Assembly (NCBI GenBank): GCA_030152675.1
Contig: JASLIY010000140.1
Coordinates: forward strand, 1 to 5,485
DNA length: 5,485 nt
DNA from: Acinetobacter sp.
Lineage (GTDB): Bacteria; Pseudomonadota; Gammaproteobacteria; Pseudomonadales; Moraxellaceae
Direction: 5' to 3'
The first letter of the stretch is position 1. Every line of letters starts with the position of its first letter. Positions 1 through 5,485 of the stretch are shown here, one piece after another. Below the pieces are notes generated by a model, which saw only the letters and a program-made list of their open reading frames with translations, was not told the DNA's origin and ran no database searches. The position numbers were made by a program, and so were the translations under genes.

Positions 1-50
1 TCGGATATTGGCGGCAGGACTGGCCGAGGGGAAATATCTAAACGCCTGTT

Positions 51-500
51 TCATATTTCTCTTGAACGGCAATAATGCTCCCAACTGATCTCAGCGCATA
101 GGATCGAGGTGATTGCGATCACGATAAATGCAATCAAAGCCAAGCGCCACAACTCCGGTTGATTCAATACAAGCATGCATATTGGAATCAGCCAAACCAA
201 TGAAACCATAAAACCAGTACGCAGAAATTGAAACTGACTACAGTTGGGCAAGTTTTTATTGATGATTTTGTTAAATAGATGCCCAGTGAGCAATGTCGGT
301 AGTGTTCCGATCAGATAACCCAACATCATGGCAACCACGGTAAATAACAACATGCCAGCCATGATGATTGGGTTAAACAAGCCTGAGAGAAAGCGCAAAG
401 GCTCAAATATTATAATTTGATAATGTCCAGACAAGACGATAATGAGCGTTGCGATCCATGGGCCATGGAAGGGATAGATATTATTGTGGAGTTGTTTCAT
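51..500 (-). CDS. Small uncharacterised integral membrane protein, four predicted TM segments
   Basis: I do not recognise the family. The 149-residue product is strongly hydrophobic, with likely membrane spans at about residues 14-32, 44-66, 94-112 and 116-136. The loop between spans 2 and 3 carries K78, K82 and R94, and the C-terminal tail has R145 and R147. By the positive-inside rule this suggests both termini are cytoplasmic. I see no catalytic motif, lipobox or soluble domain. The start is the ATG at 500-498; upstream is only a weak purine stretch (AAAGAA) as ribosome binding site, and the stop is TGA at 53-51. The gene starts 54 bp after the phrB stop, on the same strand and with no hairpin between them, so co-transcription with phrB is plausible. 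The frame is intact, so it is probably a real gene, but its function is unknown. Confidence 0.75.
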   Translation of the reverse strand: MKQLHNNIYPFHGPWIATLIIVLSGHYQIIIFEPLRFLSGLFNPIIMAGMLLFTVVAMMLGYLIGTLPTLLTGHLFNKIINKNLPNCSQFQFLRTGFMVSLVWLIPICMLVLNQPELWRLALIAFIVIAITSILCAEISWEHYCRSREI

Positions 501-554
501 TTTAATTCTTTTAACTCTCGTTGTTCGGGGCTGATGATGCGTTTTATTTATTTC

Positions 555-1982
555 TCATTGCCCCGCAGTTTTAAATGCCTGTAATGCACGTGCTCTAGAG
601 TGCTTGAGATCTACGATTGGTCGAGGGTAGTTTAAATCCAAATCTGGATGTTTGGTATAGGGATCGTGGATGGTTTTATGATCTAGTTGTGCTAACTCGG
701 GTACCCAGCGCCGAATATAATCCCCCTGAGGATCAAAGCGCGTTGATTGGGTGATGGGATTAAAAATTCGAAAATAGGGTACAGCATCGGTGCCTGTCGA
801 GGCACACCATTGCCAACCGCCATTATTGGCCGCCAAATCACCATCGATCAGATGCTGCATAAACCATTGCTCACCCAAACGCCAATCAATCAGTAAGTTT
901 TTAGCCAGAAACATCGCCGTGATCATGCGCACGCGATTATGCATCCAACCAGTTGCCAATAACTGGCGCATACCAGCATCCACGATCGGGATACCGGTGC
1001 GACCTTGCTGCCATGCAACTAAATCCTCAGGCGCATGTCGCCAAGCGATCTGTTGGGTATTGAGTTTAAAAGGTTGGTGTTGAGAAACACGTGGAAAGTC
1101 AAATAACACATGCTGATAAAACTCACGCCATAACAGTTCATCTAACCATGTTTGCTGACTGGCATGACTGATATGAAAATATCCCTGCTGCTCACGAAAT
1201 AATGCTTGTATGCATTGACGAATGGATAAGATCCCAATATTTAAATACGGTGAAATTTGACTTGTGCCTTCGATATTGGGCCAGTCCCTTTGTGTTTCAT
1301 AATCTGCGAGCTGATCTTCAATAAACTGATCTAAACGCGTTAATGCGTAGTCTTCTCCCACAGGCCACTGTGTATTGGGGATGCGCTCTTGATCGGTATG
1401 ATAAAACGCGTCTATTGGTATCTCTGCCGTTTCAAATAGCGGATGCTGCGGAAGGCTGGCTTGTTGCTCAATCGCTGGATAACAGCCCGGTAAACTGATA
1501 CTCAGTTGTTCATAACTGTATTTTTTAAATGCCCCAAAGACTTGATAAGGCCGATCAGTTTTATTACGGATACTCCCCACTGGAAATAAACTACGGTCAT
1601 GATAAAACTCGACTCGAATATTATTCTTTTCTAAGCGCTGTTGAACCTGTGCATCGCGTTTTAATTCATGGCTGCCCAATTCGATATTGGCATGAACAGT
1701 GGTGATATTGAGTTCCTGCGTGAGTTTTAACAACGCTGGTGCAATATCTTTCCATCGTCCAATCTGTTGCACGATAAGCGGGATATTCAAGGCATTGAGT
1801 TTTTGTTTGAGCAGTTGCAGTTGTCGGAGATAAAAATCTATTTTAACTGGCGCATCGTCATGTAATCGCCACTGTTCGAGCGAGATGACCACATAGGCAA
1901 TACAAGGCCCTGCCTGTGTGGCAGACCACAGTGCAGTATGGTCGAGTGTGCGTAAGTCATTTCTAAACCAAATCAATTGCAT
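555..1982 (-). CDS. phrB: Deoxyribodipyrimidine photolyase (class I CPD photolyase)
   Basis: This flavoenzyme uses blue or near-UV light to split cyclobutane pyrimidine dimers in DNA. The 475-residue product matches the length of E. coli PhrB (472). The N-terminal Rossmann-like antenna domain opens with WFRNDLR at residues 5-11; E106 lies near the position of the E. coli folate-contacting Glu. The helical FAD domain fills the C-terminal half. It has DELLWREFY (281-289; W285 matches substrate-binding W277 of E. coli), GWMHNR (345-350), DGDLAANNGGWQW (380-392) and TGTDA (396-400). The electron-transfer tryptophans are all present: W314, W367 and W390 match E. coli W306, W359 and W382. N386 matches the FAD-contacting Asn of the family. 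I therefore expect an active photolyase rather than a cryptochrome. The start is ATG at 1982-1980, set by the conserved N-terminus, although no clear Shine-Dalgarno precedes it. The stop is TGA at 557-555. Confidence 0.96.
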   Translation of the reverse strand: MQLIWFRNDLRTLDHTALWSATQAGPCIAYVVISLEQWRLHDDAPVKIDFYLRQLQLLKQKLNALNIPLIVQQIGRWKDIAPALLKLTQELNITTVHANIELGSHELKRDAQVQQRLEKNNIRVEFYHDRSLFPVGSIRNKTDRPYQVFGAFKKYSYEQLSISLPGCYPAIEQQASLPQHPLFETAEIPIDAFYHTDQERIPNTQWPVGEDYALTRLDQFIEDQLADYETQRDWPNIEGTSQISPYLNIGILSIRQCIQALFREQQGYFHISHASQQTWLDELLWREFYQHVLFDFPRVSQHQPFKLNTQQIAWRHAPEDLVAWQQGRTGIPIVDAGMRQLLATGWMHNRVRMITAMFLAKNLLIDWRLGEQWFMQHLIDGDLAANNGGWQWCASTGTDAVPYFRIFNPITQSTRFDPQGDYIRRWVPELAQLDHKTIHDPYTKHPDLDLNYPRPIVDLKHSRARALQAFKTAGQ

Positions 1983-2000
1983 GAATATGCGCCATTTTTA

Positions 2001-2102
2001 AATCAGTGGAGTGAGACAATAAATATGCTCAGCGCAGAGATGATGATCATCGAGCGCAGAGTATGATTCAAGCTGCGATTATAAACCGAGTTTGCACTGA
2101 TT
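2001..2102. repeat. Short direct and inverted repeats in the phrB upstream gap
   Basis: The gap between the lipocalin stop and the phrB start holds three small repeat elements. The 9-mer AGCGCAGAG occurs twice in the same orientation, at 2031-2039 and 2053-2061. Between the copies is the perfect 10-bp palindrome GATGATCATC at 2042-2051. Near the gap ends, AATCAGTG at 2001-2008 is matched by its reverse complement CACTGATT at 2095-2102. None forms a G/C-rich stem followed by a T-run, so this is not an intrinsic terminator. It could be an operator or a leader structure for phrB, or coincidence. Confidence 0.35.
2078..2083 (-). promoter_or_regulatory. Candidate -10 box for phrB
   Basis: Read on the minus strand, this is a perfect TATAAT between the lipocalin stop and the phrB start. 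No convincing -35 hexamer lies 16-18 bp upstream; that stretch is A/T-rich and overlaps the lipocalin stop codon. If used, it would give a leader of about 90 nt containing the direct repeats and palindrome. Without it, phrB would depend on read-through from the lipocalin gene. Confidence 0.3.
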
Positions 2103-2682
2103 ATTTGGCGATATGTTGGGTATGAATCAGATCGCTGAGATCATAACCAAGTGTTGCAGCATAGTTTAAATAGTCTTGAATAACGGCCTCATCAGGCTGT
2201 TGAGAACGCGATAGCACCCACAGTTGTTTTAGATTGGGCCCACCGACTAAAACTGTTTCATAGTTTGGATCTATTTTTAAAATCCAATAATCTCCACGAC
2301 CGATCGGCAGCCAACGAATAATTTTGGGCAAGAAACTGACTTTGAGTTGGGTATTTTTCGGCGGATTTTTTACAAAGGCTTCCCCGATGGCTTGTTTTAA
2401 AACCCCTGTTTTTGTATAGCAGCGATTATCGACTTGGATATTACCGCGATCATTTAAGCTATAGGTCGCCGTGACATTATGATCGCACTTTTTTTGAAAA
2501 TATAAGGGCTTTCTTGCGATCTCATACCAAGTCCCGAGATACTGATCGAGCTGTATTTTATTGACGGTAGGAAGGGGTTCTGCTTTGAGACGAGATGCAG
2601 TATAAAGCCCCACCGAGAGTAGGAATGTACCGAACACAATCGGTTTTAAATACAGCTTTGAAGAATTAAAAATCATAGACAT
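2101..2682 (-). CDS. Blc-type bacterial lipocalin, secreted or N-terminally anchored
   Basis: The mature part resembles E. coli Blc, an outer-membrane lipocalin that binds fatty acids and lysophospholipids. From the ATG at 2682-2680 (193 residues), the lipocalin GxW motif GTWYEIAR is at 50-57. VTATYSL follows at about 70-76, then GDYW (130-133), GGP (147-149) and LWVLSR (154-159). C66 and C88 flank the first strands and could form a disulfide. A hydrophobic stretch at about 14-30 after K9 and K13 acts as signal peptide or anchor. It contains no cysteine, so unlike E. coli Blc there is no lipobox. The frame also extends to a TTG at 2718-2716, but that adds charged and aromatic residues before the signal, so I prefer the ATG. 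A weak GGGA lies about 10 nt upstream; a second ATG is at 2676-2674. It might be labelled blc, but the ligand and role are inferred. Confidence 0.88.
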   Translation of the reverse strand: MSMIFNSSKLYLKPIVFGTFLLSVGLYTASRLKAEPLPTVNKIQLDQYLGTWYEIARKPLYFQKKCDHNVTATYSLNDRGNIQVDNRCYTKTGVLKQAIGEAFVKNPPKNTQLKVSFLPKIIRWLPIGRGDYWILKIDPNYETVLVGGPNLKQLWVLSRSQQPDEAVIQDYLNYAATLGYDLSDLIHTQHIAK

Positions 2683-2830
2683 AAGATAATATTCCCAATC
2701 AATTAAAATTAACTTCAACGCACGAGGGTAGTTATTTTTTGATTTTTTAGGTGTAAAAAAATGTAGTTTAACTTGAGTGGTTAATTTTAAATGGCGGTCG
2801 GATGCCTGTTCAAGCGATGCACGACTCAGC
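2683..2830 (-). promoter_or_regulatory. A/T-rich gap upstream of the lipocalin; weak promoter candidate
   Basis: This 148-bp gap probably holds the lipocalin promoter, but no sequence stands out. The best pair on the minus strand is TTGAAC (2813-2808) and TTTAAA (2791-2786), 16 bp apart, each matching about four of six consensus bases. Homopolymer tracts follow: A7 at 2755-2761 and T6 at 2743-2748 and 2735-2740, as read on the plus strand. These could bend the DNA or act as UP-like sequence. Their spacing is not a regular helical repeat. Confidence 0.25.
2755..2784 (-). terminator. Weak possible terminator after the Sel1-like gene
   Basis: On the minus strand, TTAAC and GTTAA (2784-2780 and 2772-2768) can form a 5-bp stem around a 7-nt loop. 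Six bases later comes a run of seven T (2761-2755). The stem is short, mostly A/T and separated from the T-run, so any termination would be inefficient. It is the only hairpin plus T-run I see between the Sel1-like gene and the lipocalin. Confidence 0.2.
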
Positions 2831-3541
2831 TTATTCGGGCAGATTCAGCTGTTCTAAAGCATCCTCACCAAAATCATAAGCTTCCCATGTGGGTAAGTCA
2901 CAATTCGCCATTTGGCAGACGAGTTGTTTATATTTTTCAAGCCCAGCATTGTTTGATGCCTGTTCCGACCAATATTCTGCTTTTTGGGGATCTTGTTGTT
3001 CGACGGGGAGGCGGAAGCTATATTCATCGGCCAAACTCATTTGAGCCTGAAGAGATCCTTGTCGTCCAGCTTTTTCAAGCAAAGGTAAATATTCCGCTTC
3101 ACCTTGAAATAACAGCGCCAAATGATAACTGGCCTGTGGATTGCCATGCTCAGATAACATTTCCATTTCATCGACATCGGTTTCACTCAGTAAATCAAAC
3201 TGATTATTCATTCTGAGCCAATCAAATAACGCAATCATCGCCGTTTGATCGCCCTGTTGAGAAAGCTTTCTCAGTTGCAGCAGATAGTGATCGAGCTCCT
3301 GATCCAAATAGTGTTTGATCTTAGTTTCATCATTTTCGATCAAGTATTTTTTAAAGTTTGGGGAGAGCTGTGTAGAGGCTTGAATTTCGGTAGGATCAAG
3401 ATAGAGTCCAGCGACCACATCCAACATCTGCTGTGCAGCTGCATTGACGGGTGTTGAGTAAAGATCGATTTTCTGGTCGGCATGCGCCAGTTTAAATAGG
3501 CTTAAGCTGAGAGCGAGGATGAAAAAAACAGTTCGGATCAT
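2831..3541 (-). CDS. Secreted protein with degenerate Sel1/TPR-like repeats, function unknown
   Basis: From the ATG at 3541-3539 the product has 236 residues. It begins with a textbook Sec signal peptide: M-I-R, a hydrophobic core at about 4-18, and AHA before likely cleavage after A21. The mature protein should be periplasmic or exported. Residues ~55-100 are charged and helical in character. About 126-158 and 159-196 look like two diverged Sel1-type helical pairs: a G-N-P-Q-A-S-Y-H-L-A-L-L-F core, then a G-S-L-Q-A-Q-M-S-L-A-D-E-Y core ending near KAEYWSEQA. Such repeats usually mediate protein-protein contacts; no catalytic motif is visible. C209 and C214 (CQMANC) could form a disulfide. 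An in-frame ATG at 3556-3554 would add five residues, but it abuts the metG terminator T-run, so I prefer the inner start. Neither has a clear Shine-Dalgarno. The Sel1 assignment is moderate and the role unknown. Confidence 0.8.
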   Translation of the reverse strand: MIRTVFFILALSLSLFKLAHADQKIDLYSTPVNAAAQQMLDVVAGLYLDPTEIQASTQLSPNFKKYLIENDETKIKHYLDQELDHYLLQLRKLSQQGDQTAMIALFDWLRMNNQFDLLSETDVDEMEMLSEHGNPQASYHLALLFQGEAEYLPLLEKAGRQGSLQAQMSLADEYSFRLPVEQQDPQKAEYWSEQASNNAGLEKYKQLVCQMANCDLPTWEAYDFGEDALEQLNLPE

Positions 3542-3556
3542 GATGATGCTATGCAT

Positions 3557-3586
3557 AAAAAAGCCCCACTAAATATAGCAGGGCTT
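3557..3586 (-). terminator. Rho-independent terminator of metG
   Basis: On the minus strand, starting 18 bp after the metG stop, AAGCCCTGCT (3586-3577) pairs with AGTGGGGCTT (3570-3561). The 10-bp stem includes two G-U wobbles, the loop is six bases (ATATTT), and the T-run TTTTTT occupies 3562-3557. The G/C-rich base of the stem and the immediate T-run are typical of an intrinsic terminator. On the plus strand no T-run follows the stem, so it should act only on metG transcription. Confidence 0.88.
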
Positions 3587-3600
3587 GTTCTAAGTGTCTA
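3572..3600 (-). promoter_or_regulatory. Candidate sigma-70 promoter for the Sel1-like gene, overlapping the metG terminator
   Basis: On the minus strand, TAGACA (3600-3595) and TATATT (3577-3572) each match five of six consensus bases and are exactly 17 bp apart. The -10 box covers the loop of the metG terminator and one base of its stem. Transcription would start near 3565, inside the 3' arm of the terminator, giving a leader of about 9 nt to the ATG at 3556 or about 24 nt to the ATG at 3541. A new transcript starting there would lack the 5' arm and so would not be terminated. The hexamers are seen; promoter activity is inferred. Confidence 0.55.
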
Positions 3601-3604
3601 AGTT

Positions 3605-5485
3605 TTAACTGACTTTATCACCTGGTTGAGCGCCAGTGTCTGGTGAAATGATGCAGATTCCTTCGCCATTTCCAGCGGCCAAGACCATACCATTTGAGAT
3701 GCCAAAACGCATTTTGCGGGGGGCCAGATTGGCCACCATCACCACCAATTTGTCTTGTAAATCTTCTGGCGCATATTGACTACGGATACCACTAAACACA
3801 TTGCGGGGTTCAGCTTCGCCCACATCAAGCGTAAGTTGTAGCAGCTTATCTGAACCATCGACTGTTGCAGCAGCCAAGACCTTGGCGACACGGAGATCGA
3901 TTTTCAAGAAGTCTTCGATACCGATGATGCTCTGCTCAGTACTGCTTGGCGTTGCAGCCGGTTTTTCAGCAGCCTTGGCTTTTTTCTTTGCGACTACAGG
4001 CGCTTCTTCAGTTTTTGCCAAAGATTCCTTAGAGGCATCGACCATGGCTTCAACTTTGGATTTATCGACACGTTGCATCAGCGGTTGGAACTGTGCAATC
4101 TGATGATTGATCAAGATGTGTTGACGTGAAGCAAAGTCGAAACTTTCGAGCTGCAAGAAGGCTTGAACCTGTTGTGCCAAGTTCGGCAATACTGGTGCTA
4201 AGTACACTGCCAATTGACGGAATAAGTTGATCCCCACCGAACAGACCTCATGGACGTACTGTTCTTGGCCTTCCAGTTTTGCCAATGCCCACGGTTTTTT
4301 CTCATCGATATATTGGTTGGCTTTGTCTGCCAAGGCCATGATGTCACGGATCGCCGAGGAGAACTCACGGCTTTCATACGACTTGATGATCTGCTCACCC
4401 GCATCAATAAAGCTTTGTAGCAGTTCAGGTTCAGCGCAATTTGCAGATAACGTATTGTTAAAGTCTTTGTTGATAAATTTGGCACAACGACTGGCGATGT
4501 TGACCACTTTACCCACCAAGTCAGAATTCACTTTTTGCACAAAGTCTTCGAGATTCAGATCCGAATCTTCAACTTTATCAGAGAGCTTCGAGGCGAAGTA
4601 ATAACGCAATTGCTCAGGGTTTAAGTGCTCTGCATAGGTTTCGGCTTTAATGAAGGTGCCGCGAGATTTTGACATCTTCTGACCATTTACGGTCAAGAAA
4701 CCATTTACAAATAAACCGGTTGGGGTGCGGTAATTGGCACCTTCAAGCATTGCTGGCCAGAACAGCGCGTGGAAATAGACGATATCTTTACCAATGAAGT
4801 GATACACCTCATTTTGACTGTCTTTTTTCCAGTAGTCGTCAAAGCTCAAGTCTGGGCGTTTGGTTTTAATATAGTTTTCAAAGCTCGACATATAGCCGAT
4901 CGGTGCATCAACCCACACATAAAAGTATTTGTTCGGTGCGTCTGGAATTTCAAAGCCGAAATATGGCGCATCACGGGAAATATCCCAATCAGATAAACCT
5001 GCATCAAACCATTCATCTAATTTATTGGCAATCGATATTGGAAGGCGGCCTTCGTCACGGGTCCATTTTTGTAAGTATTCTGAGAAATCTGGCAGTTTAA
5101 AGAAGTAATGATCAGATGACTTTTCAACCGGTGTTGCACCGCTCAAGGTCGAACGTGGATTGAGCAACTCCGTGGCATTATAGGTGGTGCCGCAAACTTC
5201 ACAGGCATCGCCGTATTGATCTTCTGCCTTACATTTAGGGCAATCACCCTTGATAAAGCGATCTGACAAGAACATGCCTTTTTCAGGATCAAACAATTGA
5301 TTAACTGGGCGTACCGCAATATGACCCGCGTCACGGTTTTTGAGATAGATTTCAGCAGCACGGGCTTGGTTGGTGTCGCTATGGGTAGAATCATAGTGAT
5401 CAAACTCAATCCCAAAGTTAGAGAAATCACGTTCATGTTGTTGTTGAACTTGCGCGATTAATTGCTCGGGTGTGATTCCATTGGC
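3605..5485 (-). CDS. metG: Methionyl-tRNA synthetase (5' end outside the window)
   Basis: This cytoplasmic class I synthetase charges initiator and elongator tRNA-Met with methionine, using ATP. The frame is open to the right edge: 626 residues are visible. By alignment from memory with E. coli MetG (677 aa), about 64 N-terminal residues are missing, including the HIGH-like motif. Visible landmarks are the zinc-knuckle cysteines CPKC (5242-5231) and CEVC (5203-5192), [25 protein letters not shown] and the KMSKS loop (4678-4664). In the helical anticodon-binding domain, Asn and Arg of VVNIASR and Trp of KPWALAK match anticodon-recognising residues N391, R395 and W461 of E. coli. A Lys/Ala/Pro-rich linker (about 3926-4030) leads to the C-terminal Trbp111-like tRNA-binding domain (about 106 residues, 3925-3608), typical of dimeric bacterial MetG. 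The TTG at 5296-5294 is not the start, because conserved sequence continues upstream of it. The stop is TAA at 3607-3605, followed by an intrinsic terminator. Confidence 0.98.
   Translation of the reverse strand, partial: ANGITPEQLIAQVQQQHERDFSNFGIEFDHYDSTHSDTNQARAAEIYLKNRDAGHIAVRPVNQLFDPEKGMFLSDRFIKGDCPKCKAEDQYGDACEVCGTTYNATELLNPRSTLSGATPVEKSSDHYFFKLPDFSEYLQKWTRDEGRLPISIANKLDEWFDAGLSDWDISRDAPYFGFEIPDAPNKYFYVWVDAPIGYMSSFENYIKTKRPDLSFDDYWKKDSQNEVYHFIGKDIVYFHALFWPAMLEGANYRTPTGLFVNGFLTVNGQKMSKSRGTFIKAETYAEHLNPEQLRYYFASKLSDKVEDSDLNLEDFVQKVNSDLVGKVVNIASRCAKFINKDFNNTLSANCAEPELLQSFIDAGEQIIKSYESREFSSAIRDIMALADKANQYIDEKKPWALAKLEGQEQYVHEVCSVGINLFRQLAVYLAPVLPNLAQQVQAFLQLESFDFASRQHILINHQIAQFQPLMQRVDKSKVEAMVDASKESLAKTEEAPVVAKKKAKAAEKPAATPSSTEQSIIGIEDFLKIDLRVAKVLAAATVDGSDKLLQLTLDVGEAEPRNVFSGIRSQYAPEDLQDKLVVMVANLAPRKMRFGISNGMVLAAGNGEGICIISPDTGAQPGDKVS

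Noticed and set aside
1..50. End of a neighbouring gene or a terminator at the left edge
   Set aside because: Short open stretches exist in several frames, for example one ending at 41 on the plus strand, but none is recognisable. The CGGC/GCCG hairpin near 12-26 has no T-run on either side.
790..1083. Plus-strand open frame of 97 codons inside phrB
   Set aside because: It lies antisense to highly conserved photolyase sequence, has no recognisable domain and no promoter or ribosome binding site; it is a shadow of phrB.
1963..1995. A 10-codon upstream ORF overlapping the phrB start in another frame
   Set aside because: It has no ribosome binding site, and such a short overlap is easily explained by chance.
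2686..2691. TATTAT just upstream of the lipocalin ATG as a -10 box
   Set aside because: The nearest TTGA-like hexamer is about 21 bp away, and transcription would start at or inside the coding start.
2791..3216. Plus-strand open frame of 141 codons opposite the Sel1-like gene
   Set aside because: The opposite-strand protein has a signal peptide and repeat structure, whereas this frame has irregular composition and no family resemblance. I treat it as a shadow.
5294..5296. TTG as a possible start of a 563-residue metG
   Set aside because: The same frame continues to the window edge with typical MetG sequence ([16 protein letters not shown]), so the true start lies beyond 5485.
3801..5436. 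Several open frames overlapping metG on both strands
   Set aside because: All lie within unmistakable MetG coding sequence and show no independent coding features.

Overview
The window looks like ordinary chromosomal sequence from a gammaproteobacterium, most likely Acinetobacter or a close Moraxellaceae relative. I infer this from the style of the proteins, the A/T-leaning base composition (roughly 40-45% GC by eye) and the recognisable MetG, photolyase and Blc-type lipocalin. The taxonomic call is recognition from memory, not a search result.

All five protein genes lie on the minus strand, so transcription runs from right to left. At the right edge is metG (methionyl-tRNA synthetase). Its first ~64 codons lie outside the window and its stop is at 3605. 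A strong intrinsic terminator follows. A promoter-like sequence is interleaved with that terminator: its -10 hexamer sits on the terminator loop. Next comes a short secreted protein with degenerate Sel1/TPR-like repeats (2831-3541), then a 148-bp A/T-rich gap. After this come a secreted or membrane-anchored Blc-family lipocalin (2101-2682), a 118-bp gap with short direct and inverted repeats, the class I CPD photolyase phrB (555-1982), and a small uncharacterised protein with four predicted membrane segments (51-500). The last two genes are 54 bp apart with no visible terminator and may be co-transcribed. Bases 1-50 hold nothing I can assign.

The genes do not form an obvious pathway. MetG serves translation, the photolyase repairs UV damage to DNA using light, the lipocalin probably handles lipids or other hydrophobic ligands in the envelope, and the other two are envelope proteins of unknown role. 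I found no mobile element, CRISPR array, tRNA, rRNA or phage gene, and no convincing undescribed multi-gene system. The points most worth a second look are the terminator/promoter overlap after metG, the Blc-type lipocalin without a lipobox, and the unknown membrane protein behind phrB.
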